The position numbers and the translations under genes were made by a program. From Nitrospira sp. (GTDB lineage: Bacteria > Nitrospirota > Nitrospiria > Nitrospirales > Nitrospiraceae), in contig JAIWOH010000163.1 of the NCBI GenBank assembly GCA_020216985.1, forward strand, positions 1 through 17,750: DNA of 17,750 bases. Direction: 5' to 3'. This document shows, in pieces, positions 1 through 7,698 of this stretch (position 1 is the first letter of the stretch; each line of letters opens with the position of its first letter). The notes under the pieces are model-generated. The model saw only the letters and a list, made by a program, of their open reading frames with translations, made no database searches and was not told the DNA's origin.

Positions 1-1232
1 TGTTCGAAGATGCGAATAGGGGGATTTTTTCCGGTGATCGCGTCTTCGGTGATAACCACTTCTTTGATTTGTTTCTGGGACGGGGCGTCGTACATGACGT
101 CCAACATCACCTCTTCCAAGATGGCGCGCAGCCCTCGGGCGCCGGTCTTTTGGGCGTAGGCTTTTCGGGCGACGGCTCCCAGTGCTCCCTCCGTGAACCG
201 GAGTTTGACCTTTTCAAAGGAGAGCAGTTTTTCATATTGCTTGGTCAGGGCGTTTCGCGGCTCGGTGAGAATTCGAATCATCGCCCGCTCGTCCAATTCC
301 TCCAGCGTCGCCACGACCGGCAATCTCCCCACAAATTCAGGAATCAGGCCGTATTTCAGAAGGTCCTCCGGCTGCACCTTGGCGAGCAGATCGCCCACTC
401 GGACGTCGTGCCGTCCGCGCACGTCGGCTCCGAATCCCATGGCCTTCCGATTGAGCCGCTGCTCGATGATGTGCTCCAATCCGACGAACGCGCCGCCGCA
501 AATGAACAGGATGTTGCTCGTGTTGACCTGGATGAACTCCTGATGAGGATGTTTTCGTCCCCCTTGCGGCGGCACATTGGCGACCGTTCCCTCGATGAGT
601 TTAAGCAGCGCCTGTTGGACTCCCTCTCCGGACACGTCCCGTGTGATCGACGGGCTGTCGCTTTTTCTGCTGATCTTGTCGATTTCATCGATGTAGACGA
701 TGCCGCGCTCCGCCCGCTCCACGTCATAATCGGCCGCCTGAAGGAGTTTGAGAATGATGTTCTCGACGTCTTCGCCCACGTAGCCGGCTTCGGTCAACGT
801 GGTCGCGTCGGCCAACGTAAACGGCACGTCCAAAAACTTGGCAAGGGTCTGAGCCAACAGGGTCTTGCCCGTTCCCGTAGGCCCGACCATGAGGATGTTG
901 CCCTTTTGAAGTTCGATGTCGTCAACCTCTTTTTCTTTGGACGAGATCCGCTTGTAGTGGTTGTGCACCGCCACGGCTAAAATCCGCTTGGCGCGCTCTT
1001 GGCCAACGACGTACTGATCCAGGTGATATTTGATTTCCGCCGGCTTTTTGAGCCTTGAAGAAATCTCTTCCTTGGCCTCCTCCCAATCTTCGGCGATGAT
1101 GTCGTTGCACAGATTGACGCACTCATCACAGATATAGACCGCCGGCCCGGCGATAAGCTTGCGGACTTCGTCACGGCTCTTCCCGCAGAATGAACACCGC
1201 AAATGCCGATCCGTTTTTTCCTGTTTGGCCAT
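1..1232 (-). CDS. clpX: ClpX, ATP-dependent Clp protease unfoldase subunit (3' end cut by window edge)
   Basis: AAA+ unfoldase that recognises tagged substrates, unfolds them and feeds them into ClpP in the cytoplasm. I translated 410 codons from the ATG at 1232; the family is usually about 420 residues, so only roughly ten C-terminal residues are missing. Visible in order: an N-terminal C4 zinc-binding domain (C13, C16, C35, C38), Walker A GPTGTGKT at 117-124, pore loop GYVG at 150-153, Walker B IVYIDE at 178-183, an RKH loop at 226-228, and a GARGLR sensor-2 motif near 364-369. The ClpP-docking loop reads MGF (265-267) instead of IGF. The start lies 14 bp behind the clpP stop, with a GGGGG ribosome-binding site just upstream, so the two genes are very likely co-translated. 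Identification is secure; only the end is missing. Confidence 0.97.
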   Translation of the reverse strand, partial: MAKQEKTDRHLRCSFCGKSRDEVRKLIAGPAVYICDECVNLCNDIIAEDWEEAKEEISSRLKKPAEIKYHLDQYVVGQERAKRILAVAVHNHYKRISSKEKEVDDIELQKGNILMVGPTGTGKTLLAQTLAKFLDVPFTLADATTLTEAGYVGEDVENIILKLLQAADYDVERAERGIVYIDEIDKISRKSDSPSITRDVSGEGVQQALLKLIEGTVANVPPQGGRKHPHQEFIQVNTSNILFICGGAFVGLEHIIEQRLNRKAMGFGADVRGRHDVRVGDLLAKVQPEDLLKYGLIPEFVGRLPVVATLEELDERAMIRILTEPRNALTKQYEKLLSFEKVKLRFTEGALGAVARKAYAQKTGARGLRAILEEVMLDVMYDAPSQKQIKEVVITEDAITGKNPPIRIFE

Positions 1233-1246
1233 GTTTCCCCCGCCTG

Positions 1247-1879
1247 TTACTTGCTCTTGGCCTCGTCTTTTCCGGCTGACTCGGGCAGTTTGGCCGTTTT
1301 CGGCGGCCTGGTGATAACTTCGTCGATAATGCCGTACCTCTTGGCTTCCTCGCCGGACATGAAGTAATCACGTTCGGTGTCGTGGGCGATTTTCTCGATG
1401 GGTTGGCCGGTATGTTTGGCCATGATCTCATTGAGACGGTCGCGGATCTTCAAAATTTCCTTGGCATGGATGTCGATTTCCGTCGCCTGGCCTTGAAAGC
1501 CGCCCAGCGGCTGGTGAATCATCACGCGAGCATTGGGCAACGCAAATCGCTTGCCTTTCGTGCCGGCGGTCAACAACAACGCGCCCATGCTGGCGGCCTG
1601 GCCGAGGCAAATCGTGTTGATCGGCGGCTTCACGTATTGCATCGTATCGTAGATGCCCAGACCGGCGGTCACGCTCCCTCCCGGCGAATTGATGTAGAGG
1701 TTGATATCTTTTTCGGGATCTTCCGCCTCCAAGAAAAGAAGCTGTGCAATGACCAGATTGGCGAAGACATCGTCGATGGGCGCACCGAGAAAAATAATAC
1801 GGTCTTTCAACAGCCGTGAATAGATGTCATAGGCTCGTTCGCCTCGATTGGTTTGTTCGACCACAATGGGAACCAACAT
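1247..1879 (-). CDS. clpP: ClpP, ATP-dependent Clp protease proteolytic subunit
   Basis: Serine peptidase forming the 14-subunit chamber that degrades substrates delivered by ClpX or another Clp ATPase. The 210-residue product has the complete catalytic triad at the classical positions: S97 in GQAASMGA, H122 in MIHQPLGG, and D171 in TERDYF. The oligomerisation and active-site segments INSPGGSV and the C-terminal YGIIDEVI are intact. The C-terminal tail is lysine-rich and disordered-looking. Length matches the family (about 195-210). The ATG start gives an N-terminus without a long propeptide. It lies between tig (58 bp upstream) and clpX (14 bp downstream), the classic tig-clpP-clpX order, which supports substrate handover from folding to degradation. 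Confidence 0.98.
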   Translation of the reverse strand: MLVPIVVEQTNRGERAYDIYSRLLKDRIIFLGAPIDDVFANLVIAQLLFLEAEDPEKDINLYINSPGGSVTAGLGIYDTMQYVKPPINTICLGQAASMGALLLTAGTKGKRFALPNARVMIHQPLGGFQGQATEIDIHAKEILKIRDRLNEIMAKHTGQPIEKIAHDTERDYFMSGEEAKRYGIIDEVITRPPKTAKLPESAGKDEAKSK

Positions 1880-1938
1880 GTCCTAATCCTTTCCGTAACG
1901 GGACCCGGCATCACGCCACCCGACGCGCCCGTCCCGTT

Positions 1939-3255
1939 TTATCCTTGAATGACCGCATGGCGATAGACGAAATCCAACGCCTTGTCCCCCAACACTTTCG
2001 TGCGCAACTTTTCGATTGATTCCTGCCCACCCGCTTGAATCATCTTCACCAAATCGGCCAAGGGCAGTCGAAGTTCCGCGGCCAATCGGCTCACCTCGTT
2101 GTTTAAGTCTTCTTCCGTGACGGACAGCCCTTCTTTTTCCGCGATGGCTTCAAGGATCAACCCGACTTTCACGCGGCGTTTGGCCGTCTCACGGTAAGTC
2201 TCACGAATCTGCCGACGCTCATCTTCATCGACTCGATGAGCCGCACCGCCGCTCTGACCCCGTTGCCGCTCCTGGATCTTCTGCCGAACAATTGTATCAA
2301 GCTCCCGCTCCACCAACGACTCGGGGAGGTCAAAGTGATAGGTGTCTGCCAAGTAGGAAAGGATCGTCTCTTTCTGCGATTCTTCGATCTCCTTTTTGAG
2401 AGCCCGCTCCATCTCGCTGCGCAACTTGTCTTTCAGATCTTGAAGCGAGGCGTACGGCCCGCAATCTTTGGCAAACTCGTCGTCAAGGGCGGGAAGTTTT
2501 TTTTGCTTGATTGCGTTGATGCATAAGCGGAAGGTGACGGTCTTCCCTGCGACACGGGCATCCGGGTGGCTGGCCGGGTACGGTTGAGCGATCTCGACGA
2601 CGGCTCCTTCACTTTTGCCCATGAGATGGGTATCGATATCGATGCCGAGCACGGAGGCCTTCGAGCCCACTTTGTGGAGGTGGTTTTCTTTCTTCGTGCC
2701 TTCAAGCGGTTCGCCTTCTAAAAACCCCTCCAGAGAAACCACGGCGTAATCGCCTTCCGCCAGCGGAGTCCCCGCAGGCGCGCCCTCCAATCGGGCCTGT
2801 TGCTCGCGCAGGACATCAAGAGCCCGATCCACTTGCTCGTCCGTCACCGTTCGCTTGTCTTGTTTGAGAACAATGGGGTCGGGAGCCTTATAGCCATGCA
2901 ACTCGAATTTCGGCTTGATTTCAACGGTAGCCGTAAACGTAAAGGGGGCGTCCTTTTTAATTGCGGTACGGTCAAGGGCCGAAATTTCCACTGTCACGGG
3001 ACTGATCCCCGCCTCCTTGACCGCTCGGTCATAAAAATCCGGGACGAGGTTTCTCAGCACGTTTTCTTCGACCGTTTTGGCAAATCGCTTTTCCAAAAGA
3101 GCCAACGGAGCCTTGCCGGCCCGGAACCCCGGAATGCGAACTTGGCGGTTCAGTTCCCCATAGGCCCGAGAGAATCGTTGCGCGACCTCCTCGGCCGGCA
3201 CCTCGATCTTCAAGGCCCGTTTCATGGGGCCCAACTCGGTCATCTCCATCTTCAT
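1939..3255 (-). CDS. tig: Trigger factor, ribosome-associated chaperone and peptidyl-prolyl isomerase
   Basis: Binds at the ribosome exit tunnel and shields nascent chains; it carries a central FKBP-like prolyl isomerase domain. The 438-residue product is the usual length (about 430-450). The N-terminal ribosome-binding domain holds the signature GFRAGKAP at 43-50. An FKBP-like segment follows at roughly 150-245, then a long helical C-terminal chaperone domain rich in E, K, Q and R. Its first codons include two further Met codons (3 and 5, then 11), but the first ATG has a GGAG element about a dozen bases upstream and gives a normal N-terminus. It heads the tig-clpP-clpX cluster and sits 79 bp behind tRNA-Leu with no obvious terminator between, so read-through from the tRNA promoter is possible. 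Confidence 0.97.
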   Translation of the reverse strand: MKMEMTELGPMKRALKIEVPAEEVAQRFSRAYGELNRQVRIPGFRAGKAPLALLEKRFAKTVEENVLRNLVPDFYDRAVKEAGISPVTVEISALDRTAIKKDAPFTFTATVEIKPKFELHGYKAPDPIVLKQDKRTVTDEQVDRALDVLREQQARLEGAPAGTPLAEGDYAVVSLEGFLEGEPLEGTKKENHLHKVGSKASVLGIDIDTHLMGKSEGAVVEIAQPYPASHPDARVAGKTVTFRLCINAIKQKKLPALDDEFAKDCGPYASLQDLKDKLRSEMERALKKEIEESQKETILSYLADTYHFDLPESLVERELDTIVRQKIQERQRGQSGGAAHRVDEDERRQIRETYRETAKRRVKVGLILEAIAEKEGLSVTEEDLNNEVSRLAAELRLPLADLVKMIQAGGQESIEKLRTKVLGDKALDFVYRHAVIQG

Positions 3256-3334
3256 TGGACATTATCTCCGCAATTTCTTTCGGACGTGATGTTGAACCTC
3301 TTGGCAACCGTTTTCGACGCCCCGTAAAACCCCA

Positions 3335-3417
3335 TGGTGCGAGAGGGGGGACTTGAACCCCCACGGTTGCCCACGAGATCCTAAGTCTCGCGCGTCTGCC
3401 AGTTCCGCCACTCTCGC
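3335..3417 (-). tRNA. tRNA-Leu, anticodon UAG
   Basis: On the minus strand the acceptor arms GCGAGAG and CTCTCGC pair perfectly, followed by discriminator A and an encoded CCA (3335-3337). The D-arm has the usual TGGCGGAACTGGCAGACGC pattern. The anticodon stem CGAGA/TCTCG encloses loop CTTAGGA, giving anticodon TAG (Leu, CUN codons). There is a short class II variable arm, and the T-arm GGGGG-TTCAAGT-CCCCC is intact. It lies upstream of tig on the same strand. Confidence 0.95.
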
Positions 3418-3722
3418 ACAAGTGAGCTTGCCTGCAGAACGGATTCTCCCCTTAATATCTTAAAACATCTTAAATCGCAAAAATACGCGACATTATACAG
3501 CTTTTGTACCGTTGGTTGCGTCCGAGTGTCAACCCATACGATTGGGTGATTTCAGCACCATGCGGCCGCCTCGGGGCCCTCCCATCAGCAGGGTTCCTAT
3601 AAACGTTCCCGCATTCTTCAACAAGAAGATCATGATCGGTTCGCCGGATAGTCTCTCCCCTCACCTTGCCGCCCAGTGGAGTGCATGTTAAGATGCCGCT
3701 CTCTTATAGCATGCCTCGCTGC
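3418..3722. other. Non-coding spacer between divergent tRNA-Leu and tRNA-Ser
   Basis: About 305 bp without a convincing gene. It contains an AT-rich patch near 3460-3500 that includes a minus-strand TATAAT, a short direct repeat ATCTTAAA (near 3465-3478), a small hairpin ACCCA/TGGGT near 3532-3548, and the 10-bp palindrome GATCATGATC near 3629. A 64-codon minus-strand reading frame (3470-3664) overlaps the putative promoter and resembles nothing I recognise, so I do not call it. The region most likely carries divergent promoters for the two flanking tRNAs. Confidence 0.6.
3492..3497 (-). promoter_or_regulatory. Putative -10 box of the tRNA-Leu/tig transcript
   Basis: The minus strand reads TGTATAATG here, a perfect TATAAT with a TG one base ahead of it. 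No good -35 sits at 16-18 bp; a TTGACA lies at 3527-3532, but the gap is 29 bp, which is too long. The start would leave a leader of roughly 65-70 nt before tRNA-Leu. It is tentative. Confidence 0.3.
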
Positions 3723-3812
<90 letters not shown>

Positions 3813-3833
3813 AACACAGCTTGCTCGATCCGA

Positions 3834-3930
3834 AGCCTCGCGATTGAGGCGACTGGCTTCAAGACCATAACTGCGTGGGAGGTATGGTTTTCAAACCGTA
3901 CCGACGGGGGTGTTCTCCCTGTCTCCGCCA
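3834..3930 (+). pseudogene. Degenerate tRNA-like segment (Ser/Sec type) ending in GCCA
   Basis: Downstream of tRNA-Ser is a second piece with class II tRNA character but no complete cloverleaf. There is a D-arm-like hairpin GCCTC-GCGATT-GAGGC (3835-3850). A TTCAAG stretch near 3858-3863 resembles a UCA-type anticodon loop but has only a three-base stem. A strong hairpin GGTATGGT/ACCGTACC (3881-3902) looks like a long variable arm, and CGGGG-GTGTTCT-CCCTG (3905-3921) has T-stem pairing but a broken T-loop. The end TCTCCGCCA is identical to the tRNA-Ser 3' end. No matching 5' acceptor strand (GGAGA...) exists upstream, so it cannot fold as a normal tRNA. A decayed tRNA-Ser or tRNA-Sec copy is the best guess; chance is not excluded. 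Confidence 0.35.
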
Positions 3931-4025
3931 CTCTTGCTCGTGTATCGGACGTACATCATAGTGGACATATGGAATTGATCGCGGGCGAATACAATAACCT
4001 TGATCACCTATTGGTCACGTGGAAA

Positions 4026-4126
4026 GGGGCCGGGCCCTGTGCGACAGAACCCTGTGAACCCCGCCAGGTCCGGAAGGAAGCAACGGTAAGCGGTCAGTTC
4101 TGGGTGCCGCAGGATCACCTGGCCCC
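4026..4126 (+). ncRNA. ffs: Signal recognition particle RNA, 4.5S type
   Basis: RNA core of the bacterial SRP, which pairs with Ffh to target membrane proteins. The diagnostic domain IV sequence CAGGTCCGGAAGGAAGCA (about 4065-4082), with its GGAA tetraloop and the asymmetric bulge partner AACGGTAAGCGG, is present. The ends GGGGCC (4026-4031) and GGCCCC (4121-4126) pair to close a single long hairpin of about 101 nt, with no Alu domain, as in the short bacterial class. A TACAAT at 3990-3995 is a possible -10, but I see no good -35. It sits directly ahead of dnaX, a common neighbourhood. Confidence 0.93.
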
Positions 4127-4151
4127 GCATTGAAGACGCTAGCGAGTGAAA

Positions 4152-4233
4152 CGTGAGGTGAACGGTGATGCTCGCATTCAACGTTTTCTGCGCGAAGCTC
4201 TCCCGCCCCACCCCTCACGCCTGACGGCTTTTT
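4152..4233 (+). terminator. Inverted repeat and T-run between SRP RNA and dnaX
   Basis: Arms CGTGAGG (4152-4158) and CCTCACG (4213-4219) are perfect complements separated by 54 bases. They are followed by GCC-TGAC-GGC (4220-4227 region) and five T residues at 4229-4233, immediately before the dnaX ATG. It could terminate part of the ffs transcription, but the distal hairpin has only about three base pairs, so this is weak. Confidence 0.3.
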
Positions 4234-6051
4234 ATGGATTACCAGGTCTCCGCCCGTAAATACCGCCCAAGCACGTTTGATGATGTGATCGGTCAGCCTC
4301 ACATCGTTCGGACGCTCTTGAACGCAATCTCGACCAAGCGCATCGCCCACGCATATCTGTTTTCCGGGACTCGGGGCGTCGGAAAAACCACCGTCGCTCG
4401 CATTCTGGCGAAGGCCTTGAACTGCGAGCAAGGCCCCACGGGCCATCCTTGCAATCGCTGCACGAACTGTCTCGAGATCGCCCAGGGAAGCTCCGCCGAC
4501 GTCGTGGAAATCGACGGTGCGTCCAACACCAGCGTGGACGATGTACGAGAGATTCGAGAGAACATCAAATTCATGCCCTTCCGCGGTCGATATCGAGTCT
4601 ACATCATCGATGAAGTACACATGCTCTCCAACTCGGCGTTCAACGCTCTGCTCAAAACGCTTGAAGAGCCGCCCGCTCACGTCGTCTTCATCTTTGCAAC
4701 GACGGAAATTCACAAAATTCCCGCGACGATTCTCTCGCGCTGCCAGCACTACAATTTTCGCCGTATCGCACGGGCCGAGCTCGTCGAACGACTTCGTCAT
4801 GTCGCCCAAGAAGAGCGGTTGACGATCGAGGACCGCAGCCTCCTCGCGTTGGCCCGCGCCGGCGAAGGGAGCATGCGGGACGCCCTCAGCCTGCTTGATC
4901 AAGCGGTCTCTTTTGGAGGGAAGACGGTCCGCCATCAGGACCTTGAACTTTTGTTGGGTGCGGTCCCGCACGAATTGGTGCAGGGGTTCATCAAGGCGGT
5001 GTTGGCTCGAAACGGCTCCTCGGCGCTCAGCACGTTGGCATCTCTGCTCAACCAGGGGCACGATCTGCGAACGTTCTGCGCCGAGGTCGTCGAGCAGGTG
5101 CGCAATCTTCTTGTGGCGTCCGTCGTCCCGGCATCACCCCAGCTCGAGAGCTTGATCGACGCATCTCACGAAGACATTCGGCAGATGGCCGAAGACGCCA
5201 AGGCCCTGACGCCAGACGAGTTGCAGGGACTGTTGACGATCTTCATTCACACGGAAGAATCCCTTCGGTTGAGTACTCATCCCCGGTTCGTCATGGAAGC
5301 GGCTGCTATTCGCGCAATCCGGTCGCTGAATCGACCCGCCGACGTTGCTTCTTCCTCTCGGACACCGTCCGTGCCGGTCGAGCGGAAGCCGTCCGTTCCT
5401 TCAGGCCTGTCCCCCACCTCATCGGACAGATCCTCGACACCGACATCGGGTCTTTCTCCCGCCCCCCCTTCCCAAACCAGTTCGACCGCTACTTCCGATC
5501 GCTCATTGACGACCACCACGCGGCAATCCCCGCCGCCTCAAGGGCGAATCTCTCCGCAGCAGCCCGATCGGCCCCCCGCCCAAGAAGCGGAGAGCGCCGT
5601 TTCGGTTCCCGCTTCTCTAACGGGCGACAATCCTCGGCAACTCAATTGGGAAGCGGTCCAGGAAGAAGTCGCCGCTTCCTTTCCCAATATCGCGCCGTTT
5701 CTAGAGGTCGGCCGGTACCTCGGAATAAAAGACGGAGCCGTGACGATCGGATTTGCAAAACACAACGGCCTGGCACGAGCCAGACTGGAGAAGGAAGAGA
5801 ACTTGCGCGCACTGACCCAATTGTGCGAGCAACAAGCGGGGCGTCCGGTCCGGATCCGAATCATCGAACTCGCGGACACCGATCCGCCGGGTCCGACCAT
5901 GGCCCAAATACGGGCGGCCAAAGAACAGGATCAACGACTGGTGCTCTTTGAGCGAGCGCGGGCCAATCCCGTGATCAAGCAGGCGATCGAGATCTTCGGC
6001 GCCGAGTTGGCCGAAGTTCGTCAGATATCCAAGAAGGAGGCGACCGAATGA
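4234..6051 (+). CDS. dnaX: DNA polymerase III subunit tau (DnaX)
   Basis: Clamp-loader ATPase that organises the replicative holoenzyme. The 605-residue product begins MDYQVSARKYRP, the standard DnaX N-terminus, which fixes the start even though no Shine-Dalgarno is visible (TTTTT directly precedes the ATG). Visible motifs: Walker A GTRGVGKT at 45-52, zinc-binding cysteines C64, C73, C76 and C79, Walker B IIDEVH at 124-129, and the SRC sensor motif near 168-170. The AAA+ and collar domains end near residue 365. A Pro/Ser/Thr-rich linker of about 95 residues follows, then a conserved C-terminal domain (about 455-540). I see no A-rich slippery heptamer that would produce gamma by frameshifting, so only full-length tau is predicted. 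The stop overlaps the ybaB start (ATGA). Confidence 0.97.
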   Translation: MDYQVSARKYRPSTFDDVIGQPHIVRTLLNAISTKRIAHAYLFSGTRGVGKTTVARILAKALNCEQGPTGHPCNRCTNCLEIAQGSSADVVEIDGASNTSVDDVREIRENIKFMPFRGRYRVYIIDEVHMLSNSAFNALLKTLEEPPAHVVFIFATTEIHKIPATILSRCQHYNFRRIARAELVERLRHVAQEERLTIEDRSLLALARAGEGSMRDALSLLDQAVSFGGKTVRHQDLELLLGAVPHELVQGFIKAVLARNGSSALSTLASLLNQGHDLRTFCAEVVEQVRNLLVASVVPASPQLESLIDASHEDIRQMAEDAKALTPDELQGLLTIFIHTEESLRLSTHPRFVMEAAAIRAIRSLNRPADVASSSRTPSVPVERKPSVPSGLSPTSSDRSSTPTSGLSPAPPSQTSSTATSDRSLTTTTRQSPPPQGRISPQQPDRPPAQEAESAVSVPASLTGDNPRQLNWEAVQEEVAASFPNIAPFLEVGRYLGIKDGAVTIGFAKHNGLARARLEKEENLRALTQLCEQQAGRPVRIRIIELADTDPPGPTMAQIRAAKEQDQRLVLFERARANPVIKQAIEIFGAELAEVRQISKKEATE

Positions 6052-6371
6052 AAAACCCTTTCGGCAATATGAGCACGATCCTCAAGCAGGCCCAAGCCAT
6101 GCAGGAACAGATGGCCAAACTCCAGGAGCAGGCAGCGTCCAAGACCGCCAGCGGGACGGCCGGAGGCGGCATCGTGACCGTGACGGCGAACGGCGCGTTA
6201 CAGATCGTCAGCGTGACGATCGACCCTGAACTGATCAAGAGCGGAGACGTCGAGATGCTGCAAGACCTGGTCGTCGCGGCCGGTAATGACGCGCTGCGGA
6301 AAGCCAAGGACTTGATGGAGCAAGAGATGAAAGCCCTGACCGGGGGACTCAAGATCCCCGGCCTCTTCTGA
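6048..6371 (+). CDS. ybaB: YbaB/EbfC family nucleoid-associated protein
   Basis: Small dimeric DNA-binding protein of the YbaB/EbfC family, almost always located between dnaX and recR. The 107-residue product starts MKNPFGNM and has the usual N-terminal helix rich in Q, K and M, a beta-rich centre (GGGIVTVTANG...) and the conserved C-terminal helix ending in GGLKIPGLF. The ATG overlaps the dnaX stop as ATGA and is preceded by AGGAGG about eight bases upstream, so translation is coupled. The recR gene follows after 10 bp. Its exact role (nucleoid shaping, possibly assisting RecR) is known only in outline. Confidence 0.95.
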   Translation: MKNPFGNMSTILKQAQAMQEQMAKLQEQAASKTASGTAGGGIVTVTANGALQIVSVTIDPELIKSGDVEMLQDLVVAAGNDALRKAKDLMEQEMKALTGGLKIPGLF

Positions 6372-6381
6372 CGGCTTACGC

Positions 6382-6984
6382 ATGGCGATCGATCAACAGG
6401 GTCTCTTGGCGCGACTGATCAAAGAATTGGTCCGTCTCCCGGGAATCGGTCAAAAGAGCGCGCAGCGACTCGCCTTTCATCTCATGAAGATGGAACGAGA
6501 GGAGGCGCTGCGCCTGGCCGATGCAATTCGATCGGTCAAGGAAGGATTGGCGTTCTGCCGGCAATGTCGCAACATCGCCGAGGGAGACCTCTGTGAATTT
6601 TGTCTCGACCCCAAGCGCGATCGAACCAGGATTCTCGTCGTCGAGGAGCCGAGCACGCTGTACGCGATCGAACGGGCCGGCGCATACCGTGGGCTGTACC
6701 ATGTTCTCCTGGGCTCCCTCTCCCCTCTTGACGGGGTCGGTCCGTCGGACATTCGAGCCGAAGAACTGGTCGATCGCGTCAAAACGGGCGGTGTGGAAGA
6801 AGTCATCCTCGCGACGAACCCCACCATTGAAGGAGAAGCCACCGCCATCTATCTCACCAAACTGGTCAAGCCACTTGGAACGCGCGTCTCTCGCATCGCG
6901 TACGGCATTCCCGTGGGAACGGACATCGAATACGCGGACGAAGTGACCCTCCTCAAGTCCATCGAAGGGCGCCGAGATCTCTAG
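6382..6984 (+). CDS. recR: Recombination mediator protein RecR
   Basis: Works with RecF/RecO to load RecA on gapped DNA. The 200-residue product has the standard architecture: a helix-hairpin-helix near 8-32 (LPGIGQKSAQRLAFHL), a C4 zinc finger (C59, C62, C71, C74), and a Toprim domain from about 82 (ILVVEEPSTLYAIER) to 175. The C-terminus includes the conserved GIPVGTDIEYADEVTL segment. Length is typical (about 198-201). The ATG is ten bases behind the ybaB stop with no strong ribosome-binding site, consistent with coupled translation in a dnaX-ybaB-recR operon. Confidence 0.97.
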   Translation: MAIDQQGLLARLIKELVRLPGIGQKSAQRLAFHLMKMEREEALRLADAIRSVKEGLAFCRQCRNIAEGDLCEFCLDPKRDRTRILVVEEPSTLYAIERAGAYRGLYHVLLGSLSPLDGVGPSDIRAEELVDRVKTGGVEEVILATNPTIEGEATAIYLTKLVKPLGTRVSRIAYGIPVGTDIEYADEVTLLKSIEGRRDL

Positions 6985-6986
6985 CG

Positions 6987-7004
6987 TCAACCGTTCACGG
7001 TTGA
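6987..7004 (+). terminator. Hairpin just downstream of recR
   Basis: TCAACCGT-TC-ACGGTTGA is a perfect 18-base inverted repeat starting three bases after the recR stop. No T-run follows, so if it ends transcription it is not a textbook intrinsic terminator; it may protect the mRNA 3' end. Confidence 0.4.
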
Positions 7005-7038
7005 TCCCGGCGATCTCCCCCTACCCGTTGCCCCTCTG

Positions 7039-7067
7039 TTGACCCTCTTTGGTCATGCTGCTATAGT
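7039..7067 (+). promoter_or_regulatory. Sigma70-type promoter of the DksA-type gene
   Basis: A -35 TTGACC at 7039-7044 and a -10 TATAGT at 7062-7067 are separated by exactly 17 bp; each matches the consensus at five of six positions. The start of transcription would be near 7074, giving a leader of about 36 nt to the ATG at 7110. Confidence 0.7.
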
Positions 7068-7109
7068 TCGCGACTGTTCTCTATCTTCCATCATCGGACG
7101 GGGAGGGCC

Positions 7110-7559
7110 ATGAAAGGCCGTTCTACCGCAAAACCGGCTCCTGCAGTTAAGTCATCAGGTAGACCCTCGAAGTCTCGTCCGACCGGTCAACAGAACCCCC
7201 GCGCCGAGATGGCCAAATACCTGGACATCCGAAAAGACCTCGAACGACAGCGGGCGGCCATCCTCGAAGAGGCAGGCGGCGTGCTTACCAACCGACCGGA
7301 CGTCCCGGCGTTTCCCGATGTCAGCGATCAGGCCTCGGCGGAAGTGGATCAGAACTTCTCCATGCGAATTCGTGATCGCGAGCGGAAGTTGCTCAAGAAG
7401 ATCGATGAAGCCCTGGACCGGATGAATGACGCGACGTACGGCATCTGTGAACAGTGCGGAGCCACGATTCCCTACAAGCGCCTGAAAGCCAGACCCGTGA
7501 CCACGCTCTGCATTGCGTGCAAGACCGCCCAAGAGGAAGAAGAACGGGCCCGTCGTTGA
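7110..7559 (+). CDS. dksA: DksA/TraR family C4 zinc-finger transcription factor
   Basis: RNA polymerase secondary-channel factor of the DksA/TraR family, expected to act with ppGpp on rRNA and amino-acid promoters. The 149-residue product has a basic, Pro/Ser/Lys-rich N-terminal extension (about 1-32), a helical coiled-coil region, and the coiled-coil tip motif D70-x-x-D73-x-A75 that marks functional DksA proteins. The C4 zinc finger uses C113, C116, C134 and C137 (CEQCG and LCIACK). GGGGAGG lies just upstream of the ATG, confirming the start. It is monocistronic behind its own promoter. The tip residues suggest true DksA-type activity; the N-terminal tail is unlike E. coli DksA. The symbol is assigned at family level. 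Confidence 0.85.
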   Translation: MKGRSTAKPAPAVKSSGRPSKSRPTGQQNPRAEMAKYLDIRKDLERQRAAILEEAGGVLTNRPDVPAFPDVSDQASAEVDQNFSMRIRDRERKLLKKIDEALDRMNDATYGICEQCGATIPYKRLKARPVTTLCIACKTAQEEEERARR

Positions 7560-7636
7560 CCGGCTTGTTCGTTCTCGTGATCCACCGGTTCGCCCTTTCA
7601 CCGAATAACCCTGTCGGGAAGCATGCGTGGTCTTAC

Positions 7637-7679
7637 CTCGCATGGTCGCCCCCGTGGTACGGGAACGGTGCGACCCGAG
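7637..7679. repeat. Nested inverted repeat between convergent genes
   Basis: GGTCGC (7644-7649) pairs with GCGACC (7670-7675); inside it CCCGT (7651-7655) pairs with ACGGG (7659-7663), and outside it CTCG pairs with CGAG. It lies between the stops of two convergent genes (7559 and 7699) and could be a bidirectional transcription barrier. Neither side has a T-run. Confidence 0.45.
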
Positions 7680-7698
7680 CAGGAACAAAGAAAGACCG

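Noticed and set aside
69..980. 303-codon plus-strand open frame opposite clpX
   Set aside because: Shadow of clpX in the complementary strand; clpX motifs are unambiguous.
3029..3421. Minus-strand reading frame beginning CESGGTGRRARL across tRNA-Leu
   Set aside because: It is the translation of the tRNA-Leu gene and an out-of-frame part of tig, a common annotation artefact.
3470..3664. 64-codon minus-strand reading frame in the tRNA spacer
   Set aside because: No recognisable features, overlaps the likely promoter region, and no supporting ribosome-binding site was convincing.
4015..5061. 348-codon minus-strand open frame opposite the SRP RNA and dnaX
   Set aside because: It lies antisense to the conserved AAA+ domain of dnaX and ends inside the SRP RNA; no protein family features are visible.
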